Numbered from the stretch's first letter, positions 27,696-36,501 are shown. The stretch: 64,000 nucleotides of DNA from DASPNM01 sp035626515 (GCA_035626515.1 DASPNM010000026.1:76340-140339), one strand, 5' to 3'. Program-made: numbers and translations. The notes: a model not told the origin generated them from the sequence alone.

Positions 27696-27882
27696 AAAAT
27701 CAGAAATAAGTAATGAGTGATGAGCCAGGCATGTCTCCTTCCCTGAAAATATTCAACCCACTGAAAGGAATACGCGCATAAAAAACCAGTCAATAGACAT
27801 TGGCGCTTCCACAATGTTGAACCACGTTCAACGACCTTCAACGCTTGCCCCGACCTCCCGCTCTTTTCCCAACTTTCCCGAC

Positions 27883-28140
27883 TTACCCGAGTCCCTGCCT
27901 CAACTGATTGACCCGCTCCTGCGCTGCTGCTTTTCTCTTCCGTACCCGCTGCAGCTCTTCCGCCACTTTACCATTGCTGCGAAGGAACAGGCGGCCCAGG
28001 CGGTTCACCCAGATTCGGGGTGCATTCAGGATCCGCCCGCGGGTAACGCTCCCTTTTTCAGGAGCCATCAATAAGCCGATGGAAATACCTGCAATTGCGC
28101 CGGCGATCATTCCTACCACCATTTTTCCAGTATCAGTCAT
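27883..28140 (-). CDS. YtxH-domain membrane protein
   Basis: The protein has 85 residues. The N-terminal helix (MVVGMIAGAIAGISIGLLMAPEKG) is the YtxH signature; it is followed by a basic amphipathic helix that ends in QLRQGLG. These one-pass proteins accompany stress genes. I start at the ATG at 28140; an upstream in-frame stretch would extend into non-coding DNA and adds no family residues. Confidence 0.85.
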   Translation of the reverse strand: MTDTGKMVVGMIAGAIAGISIGLLMAPEKGSVTRGRILNAPRIWVNRLGRLFLRSNGKVAEELQRVRKRKAAAQERVNQLRQGLG

Positions 28141-28271
28141 AACTAACGGTTTAAGAATTAAGAAAAACAGGATGCCGATACTGTTTTTATCAGAAAAATC
28201 ATACCAAAGCATTCCCGCCCAGTTTGGTAGTGTTTTTGAAACCGGTAAGCAGAATCATAAATCTTACTACT

Positions 28272-28733
28272 ATGAAAAAAGTACTTAATCCGTTCCTGAT
28301 TGTGGGAACCTTATGCGCCACGCTGTTTCTTTCGGCCTGCGAGGAAGTGGACCTGGATGACACTTATGTGCTCAGTGGCACCGCTTCGGGCAGCCAGGAG
28401 GTACCGCCCGTTGGATCGGCAGGCAGTGGGATGTTGACGGGAACCTATGACGCTGATGACAACCTGTTGCAGTATTCCATTACCTGGACCGGCCTGACGG
28501 GTCCGGCTTCTGCAATTCACTTTCATGGTCCCGCCGCGGCCGGCGCCAACGCGGGTCCCATCCACACGCTGACTATTATCAATAACGGCACGGCGGGCAG
28601 CGCGGGAGGCAACATCACGATCGCCGATTCCACCGAGACCTACCTGCTGAGTGGACGTATCTACTACAACATTCACACGGCGGCAAATCCAAACGGCGAG
28701 ATCCGTGGACAGGTATCGGCGACGAATGAATAA
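28272..28733 (+). CDS. CHRD-domain lipoprotein
   Basis: This 153-residue lipoprotein has a signal peptide with a lipobox (LFLSAC). The mature part is one CHRD domain: SGTASGSQEVPPVGS, then a strand-rich stretch with AIHFHGPAAAGANAGP, and it ends ANPNGEIRGQV. CHRD domains are of unknown function and occur in extracellular proteins. It is the last gene of the stress cluster, divergent from the YtxH gene. A hairpin follows 16 bases after the stop. Confidence 0.92.
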   Translation: MKKVLNPFLIVGTLCATLFLSACEEVDLDDTYVLSGTASGSQEVPPVGSAGSGMLTGTYDADDNLLQYSITWTGLTGPASAIHFHGPAAAGANAGPIHTLTIINNGTAGSAGGNITIADSTETYLLSGRIYYNIHTAANPNGEIRGQVSATNE

Positions 28734-28749
28734 AGACGAATCGACGGAA

Positions 28750-28772
28750 GACCCCCGGGGTTACCGGGGGTC
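28750..28772 (+). terminator. Hairpin after the CHRD gene
   Basis: GACCCCCGG (28750-28758) pairs with CCGGGGGTC (28764-28772) around GGTTA. It is followed by CGTTTCG, so T-richness is modest, but it lies 17 bases after the stop. Confidence 0.65.
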
Positions 28773-28892
28773 GTTTCGCAATAGAAACATAAGGCCTTTA
28801 CCGGCGGCCGAAAATTGTTTCGCTGCAAAAAATTCCTCGACTGTAACGAACGGTTTTTTCCGTTGCGAAACGGTATTGCAGTATTGATTTTG

Positions 28893-28924
28893 ACCAGGTC
28901 GCCGTTAACTGAGCGCCTGGTTTT
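28893..28924. terminator. Hairpin with T-run before tRNA-Met
   Basis: ACCAGG-T-CGC (28893-28902) pairs with GCG-CCTGGT (28913-28921), followed by TTTT. It lies between the CHRD gene and the tRNA and could stop read-through in either direction. Confidence 0.5.
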
Positions 28925-28949
28925 AAGCATTAGTTAAGGCAAAAACGGC

Positions 28950-28957
28950 TATTTTTG
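28950..28957 (+). promoter_or_regulatory. Bacteroidota -7 element for tRNA-Met
   Basis: TATTTTTG matches TAnnTTTG and ends 11 bases before the mature tRNA, the distance expected for a short 5' leader. Confidence 0.7.
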
Positions 28958-28968
28958 CGCCCGATCAG

Positions 28969-29042
28969 GGCGGGATAGCTCAGGCGGTTAGAGCGTTGGA
29001 TTCATAACCCAAAGGTCTCGGGTTCAACTCCCGATCCCGCTA
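28969..29042 (+). tRNA. tRNA-Met (anticodon CAT)
   Basis: A full cloverleaf can be drawn. The acceptor GGCGGGA pairs with TCCCGCT (first pair is G-U), U8-A9 follow, then the D arm GCTC..GAGC, the anticodon loop TTCATAA with CAT, the T arm TCGGG-TTCAACT-CCCGA and discriminator A. The 3' CCA is not encoded. The G-U top pair and elongator-like arms argue against an initiator; a tRNA-Ile with modified CAU cannot be fully excluded. Confidence 0.95.
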
Positions 29043-29392
29043 CATTCGGAGATGTTTAGGGTTTAGCGGGAAGGGTGTAGAACATCGAGGTGTTGTTAGG
29101 AAGTTAGGGCGTTTGAGGGTTAGGTAGCGGAAAGAACCTCCATCCACTTCAACATCTGATATTTATTATCTAATATTTTCCCCTCCCTTATCAACGTGTC
29201 AGCTTATCAACCTGTCAACTGAACAGCAGGTTTGAGGCTTGCGGCGGTCGCAGAAAAAGATTACCAGGTAACCAGTAAACCAGTACCGAACCCCAGGATT
29301 ATAGTTCTCCCCACTATCGACCACCGACTCACGACTACCGACTCCAAATAAATGGCACGATTATTTTTCATATGTCCCCTCAAAACAGGACT
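29043..29392. other. Non-coding stretch with short degenerate repeats
   Basis: No gene is visible. It contains GTCAGCTTATCAACCTGTCAACT-like repeats near 29190-29220 and a CGACT-type tract at about 29313-29344 (ATCGACCACCGACTCACGACTACCGACT). A promoter for the next small gene must lie near its end. Confidence 0.6.
29313..29344. repeat. CGACT-type short repeat tract
   Basis: Five to six degenerate copies of CGACTnnC occur in 32 bases. Similar tracts are at 32041-32074 and 37654-37727. Confidence 0.6.
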
Positions 29393-29551
29393 ATGAAGAA
29401 TCTGTGGATGCTGCTCCTGCTCGCCATGGTCACTATTTTAAGCGGCTGCGAAGTGATCGGAGATATTTTCAAGGCGGGCATCTGGGTCGGGCTGTTTATC
29501 GCCGCACTTGTGATCGGACTGATCGTCTATTTCATGACCCGGAGAAGGTAA
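29393..29551 (+). CDS. Small lipoprotein-like one-helix membrane peptide (52 aa)
   Basis: A 52-codon frame from ATG 29393 encodes a signal peptide with lipobox (ILSGC) and a short mature part EVIGDIFKAGIWVGLFIAALVIGLIVYFM, ending in RRR. The VIGDIFKAGxW pattern resembles a small Bacteroidota peptide family that databases sometimes mislabel as phosphatidate cytidylyltransferase. It has no such enzyme domain. Function is unknown. Confidence 0.7.
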   Translation: MKNLWMLLLLAMVTILSGCEVIGDIFKAGIWVGLFIAALVIGLIVYFMTRRR

Positions 29552-29587
29552 AAAAATCCCCCCGTCCGTTTTGGCGGATCGGAGGGA
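29551..29587 (-). terminator. Terminator of the DUF4136 gene
   Basis: TCCCCCCGTCCG (29557-29568) pairs with CGGATCGGAGGGA (29575-29587) with one bulge and one mismatch. On the minus strand a T-run follows (29551-29556), so it terminates the DUF4136 gene whose stop is at 29603. Confidence 0.65.
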
Positions 29588-29602
29588 TGCGGTCCGTCCG
29601 AA

Positions 29603-30178
29603 TTAGTTTTTCGCGAGGTCGAACTTGCGGAAGATCGCCCGGACGCTGTTGTCGATTTCCCTTTTCGTGAGGTTCCTGCTGTTCACCTCATCGGTGGTCC
29701 AGCCCTGCCACACCACTTTGTCCTTTTTCGCATCGATCATCGTGATTGTCACTGTCCCTTCCCGCACCGTCCGCTGGCCGCGGTCGTATCCGAGAAACTG
29801 AGAAGGATAATAGATGGTCATATAGCGCCGGGTGTATGGGTTGTACACCACCCGCGTATAAGGCTCAGAATAAACCGGATCGCTCGTCTCCTCTACGGAT
29901 TTTTCGACGAGTACATCATAACTGAGCAGTACATCCGGCTTTTGCCTGGTTTCGTTCCAACCCGCTTTTTCAAGCTCGCGGTTCACCGCCTGGCGGATCT
30001 GCTGCTGAGTCAGATCATTACGCACTTCGCCGCTTTCATCTTTTTCGATCCAGGCGAAACTGCGGTAGCGGCTGAAATCCGCATGCTCGTCTTTCTTGAT
30101 GTGTGCAGTAGAAGCGCAACCGGCGAAAAACACGACCATTCCCGCCACAAGGCTCCACAGTTTGAATATACGGGGCAT
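29603..30178 (-). CDS. DUF4136-domain lipoprotein
   Basis: The protein of 191 residues has a lipobox (FFAGC, Cys21). The DUF4136 pattern follows: YRSFAWIEKDES near residues 38-50, then IRQAVNRELEKAGW, QKPDVLLSYDVLVE, and VTITMIDAKKDKVVWQGW near residues 142-160, and ends RAIFRKFDL. It should be tethered to the outer or inner membrane facing the periplasm. Function is unknown. Confidence 0.9.
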   Translation of the reverse strand: MPRIFKLWSLVAGMVVFFAGCASTAHIKKDEHADFSRYRSFAWIEKDESGEVRNDLTQQQIRQAVNRELEKAGWNETRQKPDVLLSYDVLVEKSVEETSDPVYSEPYTRVVYNPYTRRYMTIYYPSQFLGYDRGQRTVREGTVTITMIDAKKDKVVWQGWTTDEVNSRNLTKREIDNSVRAIFRKFDLAKN

Positions 30179-30305
30179 AAGTTTCTTTTTAGTTCGCTAA
30201 CAAGACGATGTATCAACGGTAAAAACAGGGCCCGGTTTACTAAGGAGATGTGAAAAAACTCTTCGTACTTTAGATATCCTTATTTACAAATTAAATCCAC
30301 AGATT

Positions 30306-30590
30306 ATGCCACGCTATATCATCGAGAGAGAGATCCCGGGTGCCGGGAATTTGAGTCCGGATCAACTGGTCGGAATTTCCCAAAAATCGTGCTCGGTGCT
30401 CGACAAGATGGGACCGCAGATACAGTGGGTCCACAGTTATGTGGCCGGCGACAAGATCTACTGCATTTACAACGCACCGAACGAGGAAATGATCCGCCAG
30501 CACGCGACGCAAGGCGGATTCCCCGCAAACAGGGTGACGCGCATCAGCCACGTGATTGACCCCGTCACATCCGAAGGCATGATGGAGTAA
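30306..30590 (+). CDS. DUF4242-domain small protein (94 aa)
   Basis: The 94 residues start PRYIIEREIPGAGNLSPDQLVGISQ and contain IQWVHSYVAGDKIYCIYNAP, the DUF4242 (SCO4226-like) ferredoxin-like fold; some homologues bind nickel. Its stop TAA (30588-30590) directly abuts the stop of the convergent beta-CASP gene (30591), so the two share no space for terminators. Confidence 0.9.
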   Translation: MPRYIIEREIPGAGNLSPDQLVGISQKSCSVLDKMGPQIQWVHSYVAGDKIYCIYNAPNEEMIRQHATQGGFPANRVTRISHVIDPVTSEGMME

Positions 30591-31994
30591 TCAGCCCAGG
30601 CCAATTTCGTGGTGTCTTTCGGGAATCTCTACATCCACGAATCCTTTCCGGATCAGCCGCTGCTTGAAGTCCAGCTGCACCGGATATTCTCCGTGGACGA
30701 GAAAAAGTTTTTTTATACCCGCGGGATCCTGGCAGGCCAGCCACTGGCTGAGATCCTGGAAGTCGCCGTGCGCGCTCATGCTGCGAATAGCTCCGATTTC
30801 TGCGTTCACCTGGTGCTCCACCCCGAAAATGTTGACCTCCCGGTCCCCCGCCATCAACCGTCCGCCCAGGGAACCGGGTTCGCAATATCCCGTCAGGAGA
30901 ATGGTGTTGCGGCCGTTCTCGACATTGTTGCTTATGTGGTGCTTTACCCGTCCGGCGTCGGCCATCCCGCTCGCCGAGATGATCACCATGGGTCCATTTT
31001 GAAAATTCAGAAGCTTCGACTGTTCCGCGGTTTGTATGTAGCGGAGACCCGTGAAGGAAAACGGATCCTTGTCGGCTTCCAGCAGCTTGCGAACCGCCGT
31101 GTTGAAATATTGGGAATAGCGCTTCACGATCTCGGTGGCTTCCGAACTAAGCGGACTGTCTACATAATAATCAAGGTCCGGCAGTTGGTTTTCCAGTTCA
31201 AGCTGGTTGAAAGAAAACAGCAACTCCTGAGTACGTCCGACGCTGAACGCCGGCATGATCAGCTTCCCTTTCTTCTGCAGGCAGGCCTTTTCCACCCAGC
31301 GCAGCAGCAGGTCGGGTGTTGTGATCACCTCGTCATGCAGGCTGTTTCCGTAAGTGGATTCCAGAATGATATAATCTGCCTGCGGGAACTCCGCCGGCGA
31401 GCGCAGGATCAGGTCGCGGTACCGCCCCACGTCGCCGCTGAAGGTGAGGCGCGTTTGCTTCCCGTTTTCCCGGATGCGCAGGTGCACGCAGGAACTTCCG
31501 ATGATATGCCCCGCGTCAGTAAACATCGCTTCTACCCCATCCATTACCTGGAACCAGGTATCGTACTCCACTGCTGAGAAGAGATCCAGGCATTTTTTCA
31601 CATCCTCGCTATCGTAGAGCGGCCGCACATAAGGAAGTCCCGCAATCGCCCGGTGCTTGTTTGCATATTTTGCTTCGTCTTCCTGGATTCCCGCCGAATC
31701 GACCAGCAGCACCTGGGTAAGGTCGCGCGTTGCCGGATTGCAGTAGATTTTGCCGGAAAAACCTTCCTGCACCAATCGCGGGATCAGCCCGCTGTGGTCG
31801 ATGTGCGCATGCGAAAGCAACAACGCATCTACATCCCGGGGATTAAATCCAAAGTCGCGGTTGAGCAGGTCTGTTTCCTTCCCCATTCCCTGGAACATGC
31901 CGCAATCCAGGAGAATTTTTTTTCCATTCCGGAGTGTGAGCAGGTGCTTCGACCCCGTGACCGTTCGCGCCGCCCCGTGAAAAGCTATCTTCAT
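30591..31994 (-). CDS. MBL-fold beta-CASP RNA exonuclease-like metallohydrolase
   Basis: The 467 residues have the metallo-beta-lactamase core with SHAHIDHSG (His62, His64, Asp66, His67), the second metal block TDAGHIIGSS and FSGDVGRY, then the beta-CASP insert with STYGNSLHDE, SASGMADAGRVKHH and the last His in FLVHGE. Such proteins cut RNA (CPSF73/YSH1-like, also called RNase J-like or ComEC-like in annotations). I start at ATG 31994 (MKIAFHGAARTVTG), where family similarity starts. Confidence 0.95.
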   Translation of the reverse strand: MKIAFHGAARTVTGSKHLLTLRNGKKILLDCGMFQGMGKETDLLNRDFGFNPRDVDALLLSHAHIDHSGLIPRLVQEGFSGKIYCNPATRDLTQVLLVDSAGIQEDEAKYANKHRAIAGLPYVRPLYDSEDVKKCLDLFSAVEYDTWFQVMDGVEAMFTDAGHIIGSSCVHLRIRENGKQTRLTFSGDVGRYRDLILRSPAEFPQADYIILESTYGNSLHDEVITTPDLLLRWVEKACLQKKGKLIMPAFSVGRTQELLFSFNQLELENQLPDLDYYVDSPLSSEATEIVKRYSQYFNTAVRKLLEADKDPFSFTGLRYIQTAEQSKLLNFQNGPMVIISASGMADAGRVKHHISNNVENGRNTILLTGYCEPGSLGGRLMAGDREVNIFGVEHQVNAEIGAIRSMSAHGDFQDLSQWLACQDPAGIKKLFLVHGEYPVQLDFKQRLIRKGFVDVEIPERHHEIGLG

Positions 31995-32040
31995 GAGTAA
32001 TAATCTGAATATGAAATTAACGCAACAACCCCCACCAACA

Positions 32041-32074
32041 CCGACCATCGACTACCGATTACCGGCTATCGACT
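32041..32074. repeat. CGACT-type repeat running into a coding end
   Basis: ACCGACCATCGACTACCGATTACCGGCTATCGACT lies between the beta-CASP and DUF4442 genes. Its right part is also the last codons of the DUF4442 gene, so the repeat appears to have replaced the original coding end. Confidence 0.6.
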
Positions 32075-32580
32075 GAATTCCTCTTCCTGAACGACCAGGT
32101 AACGGCAAACTCCGCCACCACTTCTCCCTGTTCATTCGTGCCGATAGAACGTGCCTCTACCGTGGCCGCCTCGCCGCCCGCGACGGCCTGCTCCACCGCC
32201 CGGCCAATGGCTTCCCCATCATTGCAGGTGAACCGAATCAGGCCCCTCGCCTTTCGCGAATACACCGATTCCACCCGGACCACCAGCAGGGCGACCGAAG
32301 GACGCCTGCCGTGCACATGGCACATTGCCAGTGCACCCGTGCTCATTTCCGCCGCCATACTCAGACAAGCGAAATAGAGCGAGTGGAATGGATTCCGGGT
32401 AAACCAGCGATACCGTATCGTCGTAACGCAACGCGATTCATCAATATGTGCAATACGCACTCCGGCGAAAAGTGCGCTGGGAAGCCGGCTCAGGAGGAAC
32501 AGCCGGAAACGAAGCGGATGGCGGACCAGCCGGAGAAAGTCAGACACGTCCCAAGCTACTGTATATTCGATTAATTTCAC
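32059..32580 (-). CDS. DUF4442 hotdog-fold protein (thioesterase-like)
   Basis: The 173-residue protein looks like the DUF4442 hotdog family. The first helix with LRLVRHPLRFRLFLLSRLPSALFAG leads into IAHIDESRCVTTIRYRWFTRNPFHSLYFACLSMAAEMSTG. The C-terminal strand has VVAEFAVTWSF. There is no ATG; GTG at 32580 is my choice, with a TTG nine codons upstream as an alternative. The final SVDSR is encoded by a CGACT repeat. Acyl-CoA substrate is only inferred from the fold. Confidence 0.85.
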   Translation of the reverse strand: MKLIEYTVAWDVSDFLRLVRHPLRFRLFLLSRLPSALFAGVRIAHIDESRCVTTIRYRWFTRNPFHSLYFACLSMAAEMSTGALAMCHVHGRRPSVALLVVRVESVYSRKARGLIRFTCNDGEAIGRAVEQAVAGGEAATVEARSIGTNEQGEVVAEFAVTWSFRKRNSVDSR

Positions 32581-32648
32581 CGCAGGAAAAGTTCCGGGAA
32601 TTTGCAACGCTTTTACTTGTCGCTCGTCAACTCTGAGACTAATCCCAT

Positions 32649-33515
32649 ATGAAATGCTTCCTCATCGCGGCCCTCATCGGCTGCACGGTACAAGCCAGCG
32701 GGCAAGCCTATCAGGCCAGTCTGAAATTCTCCCCCGACCAAAAATGGAAAGTGACCACCAGCGTCAAAACCCACCTCGCGCAACAGGTCATGAACCAGGC
32801 TGTCGACTTTGATGTCGATGGGGAAGCGGTCCAGCTGTACACCGTTACGCACGCGGCAGGCGGCAGCAGCACGCTAAGGCACCGGGCGGAGGCGATCCGC
32901 TTTCATTTCGACGGGATGGGACAGAAGCGAAGTTTCGACTCGAAAAACGATAAGGACCTGTCAGGGCCTTTTGGAAAACCCGTCAGGCAATTATTGGATC
33001 AAAGTTTCGATATGGTGCTGGATCCCATGGGCCGGGTGTTGATGGTGCAGCCCGAAACACTGGAGCTGGAAATCGACGAAAGATTACAGCTGATCATGGA
33101 TCTAATGAGCCACCTGTTTGACGGCATCAAGCCTCCTCAGCGCGGTCGTCCGAGTTTTTTCACCGTACTGCCGGACAGTGCAGTCAATATCGGCAGCAAA
33201 TGGAACTTTTCTTTCCAGGATTCCACCGGGGCTTACAGCACCGACTATGAGCTGAGCTCGCTTACCGACTCGACCCTCGTTATTGATCTCAAAGGTAAAT
33301 CCCGCACCAGCAGCGCATCTGAGATGATGGGCATGGAGGTGATTACGACACTCGACAACCAAACCAGCGGGCAGATACTCGTGGACCGGGGTACAGGGAT
33401 TCTTCGCGAAAAAAACCTGGTCATTCATTCCAGCGGCAGCAGGATCGCTATGGGAGGAACGATGCCGGTGAATGCGACGACAAATGTACACGTTTGGGTA
33501 ACCCGGTCGGACTGA
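32649..33515 (+). CDS. DUF6263-like secreted protein (288 aa)
   Basis: This 288-residue product has a signal peptide (MKCFLIAALIGCTVQASGQ) and a beta-rich mature part with YQASLKFSPDQKWKVTTSVK and DLSGPFGKPVRQLLDQSFDMVLDPMGRV, which I associate with DUF6263. There are no metal or enzyme motifs. The gene's stop TGA shares the palindrome TGATCA with the stop of the convergent lysA gene. Confidence 0.75.
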   Translation: MKCFLIAALIGCTVQASGQAYQASLKFSPDQKWKVTTSVKTHLAQQVMNQAVDFDVDGEAVQLYTVTHAAGGSSTLRHRAEAIRFHFDGMGQKRSFDSKNDKDLSGPFGKPVRQLLDQSFDMVLDPMGRVLMVQPETLELEIDERLQLIMDLMSHLFDGIKPPQRGRPSFFTVLPDSAVNIGSKWNFSFQDSTGAYSTDYELSSLTDSTLVIDLKGKSRTSSASEMMGMEVITTLDNQTSGQILVDRGTGILREKNLVIHSSGSRIAMGGTMPVNATTNVHVWVTRSD

Positions 33516-34730
33516 TCAGATCACTTCGACCTGGTTGCGCAACAGGTCTTCGAACTCGTCCGCCTTCCGAATCAGGTACGCTTCCCCGTTTTTCACCATT
33601 ACTTCCGCCGGCTTCAGTCTCGAATTGAAATTCGAAGCCATTTCGAATCCATAGGCGCCGGCGTTGTAAAAAACAAGATAGTCTCCCTCCCGAACCTCGT
33701 TCAGCTTGCGGTCCCACGCGAACGTGTCGGTTTCGCAAATATTTCCAACAACCGTATAGATGCGCTCATTTCCACGCGGATTGGAAATGTTCTCAATGTG
33801 GTGGTATGCTTCGTAGAACATGGGACGGATGAGGTGGTTGAAGCCGCTGTTGACTCCCACGAAAACGGTCGCCGGTGTTTGCTTGATTACGTTCGTTCTC
33901 ACGATGAAATATCCCGCTTGGCTGACCAGGTATTTCCCTGGCTCAAACCAGACTTCCAGCTGCCGGCCGGAATCTTTTCCAAACTGATTGAACCTCGCAG
34001 CCACTTCGCGACCGAGCGTCTCCACATCGGTCTCCGGATCTTCGGGTTGATAGGGCACCTTGAATCCGCTTCCCAGGTCCACGAACTCCAGGTCGGGGAA
34101 ATGCGTGGCCAAATCGAACATCAGCTCGAGTCCTTCGAGGAACACACCAACGTCCTTGATTTCGCTGCCGGTATGCATGTGAAGGCCGTTCACCCGCAGC
34201 TTCGTTGAACGCACCACTCTCTCGATATGCCGGAGCTGGTGAATGGAAATGCCAAACTTACTGTCCACGTGGCCGGTCGAAATCTTGAAATTTCCGCCCG
34301 CCATGATATGCGGGTTCACCCGGATGGAGACGGGATAGTTGCTCCCAAAACGGTTTCCGAACTGTTCCAGGATCGAAATGTTATCAATATTGATGCGGAC
34401 TCCAAACTCCCGCGCCTGCAGCACTTCTTCCATGTCCACGCTGTTCGGGGTATAGAGAATATCGGTCACCGCGAATCCCGCCTTCAGCGCCATTTTCACC
34501 TCGTTGATGCTGACGCAATCCGCCCCGGCGCCCAACTGCCGGATGAACTTGAGGATGTTGATGTTGGTCAGCGCTTTGCAGGCGTAGAAAAAACGCGTCT
34601 TTGTGCCCCGGAAAGCCTTCGCCAACTTATCGTATTGCTCGCCGATCTTTTCGGCATGATAAACATAAACGGGAGTTCCGAAACGCCCGGCAACCTCAAG
34701 AAGCTGCGCGTGGGAAAGGCTGTGCGACAT
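33516..34730 (-). CDS. lysA: Diaminopimelate decarboxylase
   Basis: The 404-residue fold-type III PLP enzyme converts meso-diaminopimelate to L-lysine. Seen: PLP lysine in FFYACKALTN (Lys52), HVDSKFGI, HMHTGSEIKD, the phosphate-binding GSGF, FEPGKYLVSQAG, and the C-terminal CETDTFAWDRKL and YNAGAYGFEMASNFN. It is on its own between divergent and convergent genes. The stop abuts the DUF6263 stop. Confidence 0.95.
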   Translation of the reverse strand: MSHSLSHAQLLEVAGRFGTPVYVYHAEKIGEQYDKLAKAFRGTKTRFFYACKALTNINILKFIRQLGAGADCVSINEVKMALKAGFAVTDILYTPNSVDMEEVLQAREFGVRINIDNISILEQFGNRFGSNYPVSIRVNPHIMAGGNFKISTGHVDSKFGISIHQLRHIERVVRSTKLRVNGLHMHTGSEIKDVGVFLEGLELMFDLATHFPDLEFVDLGSGFKVPYQPEDPETDVETLGREVAARFNQFGKDSGRQLEVWFEPGKYLVSQAGYFIVRTNVIKQTPATVFVGVNSGFNHLIRPMFYEAYHHIENISNPRGNERIYTVVGNICETDTFAWDRKLNEVREGDYLVFYNAGAYGFEMASNFNSRLKPAEVMVKNGEAYLIRKADEFEDLLRNQVEVI

Positions 34731-34799
34731 GCGCGCGAATTTAAAGGAAATAGTTGGTGGGGGTGAAGCTGCGGAACCAACCGGGAAGCATGGAAAAAA

Positions 34800-35477
34800 T
34801 CAGGCTTCGTCTTCGCTGCGCTCACCGGGCTTCAGCACCAGCTCGCCTCCCTCGCTTACAGAAAGCACTTCTTCAGCCTCCGCTTTTCCAAAAAACGTGT
34901 CCTTTAGCACCGTGGGTTCTACCGCCTGGTCGGGAACCACTTCGCGGATTTTTGGCAGTTCCTCGGGAGAATTGATTCCGAAATAATCCATGAAGCCTTT
35001 TGATGTGGAATAAAGCAGCGGCTGACCCGGCTGCTTCTCATTGCGTCCGCTGATGACGATAAGCTCTTTTTCCAGCAGTTTTTGCACCGTGTAATCGCAG
35101 CTAACGCCCCGGATGGATTCGATCTCCCCTTTGGTAATCGGTTGTTTGTAGGCGATGATGGCAAGCGTTTCGAGTGCGGCGGCCGACAGGCGCTTCAGGA
35201 ATCTGTCGCCATTCAGCTGCGCCACAGTCTTGTGATATTCTTTCCTCGTGAGGAATTGCCACCCTCCGCCCACTTCCGTGACCTCGAAGGGAAAGCCGTG
35301 AGCAGAATACTTTTCGCGGATAGCCTCCAGCAGAGAATCTACCTGGGCCGGCGCGATCTTTTCATCGGAGAGATCCGGCGCGTTGTGGAGCAGTTCGGTA
35401 ATCTCGAAAGCGGTAAGGGGTTTGTCGCTGGCAAAGATCAGCGCCTCAATGTGGCTCATCAGGATGGATGCAGTCAT
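34800..35477 (-). CDS. scpB: Segregation and condensation protein B
   Basis: The protein of 225 residues is the kleisin-interacting winged-helix subunit ScpB of the SMC-ScpAB complex. It has MSHIEALIFASDKPLT, WQFLTRKEYHKTVAQL, LETLAIIAYKQPITKGEIESIRGV and LEKELIVISGR, all family landmarks. A C-terminal acidic tail (about 190-225) is likely flexible. ATG 35459 (MSHIE) is a shorter start. scpA and smc are not in the window. Confidence 0.95.
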   Translation of the reverse strand: MTASILMSHIEALIFASDKPLTAFEITELLHNAPDLSDEKIAPAQVDSLLEAIREKYSAHGFPFEVTEVGGGWQFLTRKEYHKTVAQLNGDRFLKRLSAAALETLAIIAYKQPITKGEIESIRGVSCDYTVQKLLEKELIVISGRNEKQPGQPLLYSTSKGFMDYFGINSPEELPKIREVVPDQAVEPTVLKDTFFGKAEAEEVLSVSEGGELVLKPGERSEDEA

Positions 35478-35574
35478 AGCTTCTGATTAGGGTCGGCTCG
35501 TTGGCCGGAAAGCAAGATAGGAATTGAGCCGGAGAAAGCTATTGCTCATTATTCACAATTCACCGCCTCACCCG

Positions 35575-36456
35575 TCAGGCCTGCAATGCAGCGGCACCGC
35601 TCACGATCTCGGTCAGTTCCGTGGTGATCGCTGCCTGCCGCGCGCGGTTGTAAGATATCTTCAGCGAGCGCAGCATCTCGTTCGCGTTTTCAGTGGCTTT
35701 GTCCATTGCTGTCATGCGCGCCCCGTGTTCCGACGCGTGCGAATCAAGGACAGCCTTGTAGAGTTGGGTATTGAGGATCTTCGGCATCAGTTCTGCGATG
35801 AGCTGCTCTTTGGCAGGATCGTAGATAAAGTCGGCTTTCGCACTGCCCGGTTTCGCTTCTACCTTTGGGATGGGCAGGAAGCGTTCGATCTTGAACCGCT
35901 GCGTGGCTGCATTTTTGAACTCACTGTAGATTATCTCTACAACGTCGAACTGCTTTTCCTGGAAAGCCTTCATTGCGGCCTGCGCGGCCTGCTGCACCCG
36001 CTCAAAACCCAGGTGCAGGAAAATATCCCGGTAAGTATCCTCAACCTTGTAATGATTCTTCAGAAAATGCTCATAGCCTTTCTTGCCCATGCTCCAGATC
36101 GTCACGTTCCCTTTCCGGTGCTGCGTCGCGTACTTCTCGGCGATCGTGGATTTGGCCAGCTTGATCAGCGTGGCGTTGAACGCCCCGGCAAGCCCACGGT
36201 CACTGGTGAGCACGATCAGCAGGACCCGCTCCACCGGGCGCTCCGTTGCGAGGCTCATTCCGCCCCCGCCTTCGCTGTTGCTCACGATGTTGCTCAGCAT
36301 TTCCTGCAGCTTCCGCGCATATGGCCGCATTTGTACAATGGCATCCTGGGCACGCCGCAATTTCGCGGCGCTCACCATCTTCATCGCCTTCGTGATCTGC
36401 TGCGTACTCTCTACCGACTTGATGCGGTTACGAACTTCCTTTAATTGTCCTGGCAT
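35575..36456 (-). CDS. atpG: F1 ATP synthase gamma subunit
   Basis: The 293-residue gamma subunit has the N-terminal helix PGQLKEVRNRIKSVESTQQITKAMKMVSAAKLRRAQ, the Rossmann-like middle with VLIVLTSDRGLAGAFN, and the C-terminal RMTAMDKATENANEMLRSL. The rotary shaft of the catalytic F1 head. The start (ATG 36456) begins the conserved helix; upstream in-frame codons would not be conserved. No other atp gene is nearby, which is odd, since atpG usually follows atpA. A good promoter element, TAGTTTTG, lies about 46 bases upstream. Confidence 0.97.
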   Translation of the reverse strand: MPGQLKEVRNRIKSVESTQQITKAMKMVSAAKLRRAQDAIVQMRPYARKLQEMLSNIVSNSEGGGGMSLATERPVERVLLIVLTSDRGLAGAFNATLIKLAKSTIAEKYATQHRKGNVTIWSMGKKGYEHFLKNHYKVEDTYRDIFLHLGFERVQQAAQAAMKAFQEKQFDVVEIIYSEFKNAATQRFKIERFLPIPKVEAKPGSAKADFIYDPAKEQLIAELMPKILNTQLYKAVLDSHASEHGARMTAMDKATENANEMLRSLKISYNRARQAAITTELTEIVSGAAALQA

Positions 36457-36501
36457 GGGCTGTACTCTACTTTTAATCCCGCCGTCGCGGTTTTCAGGGC
36501 G

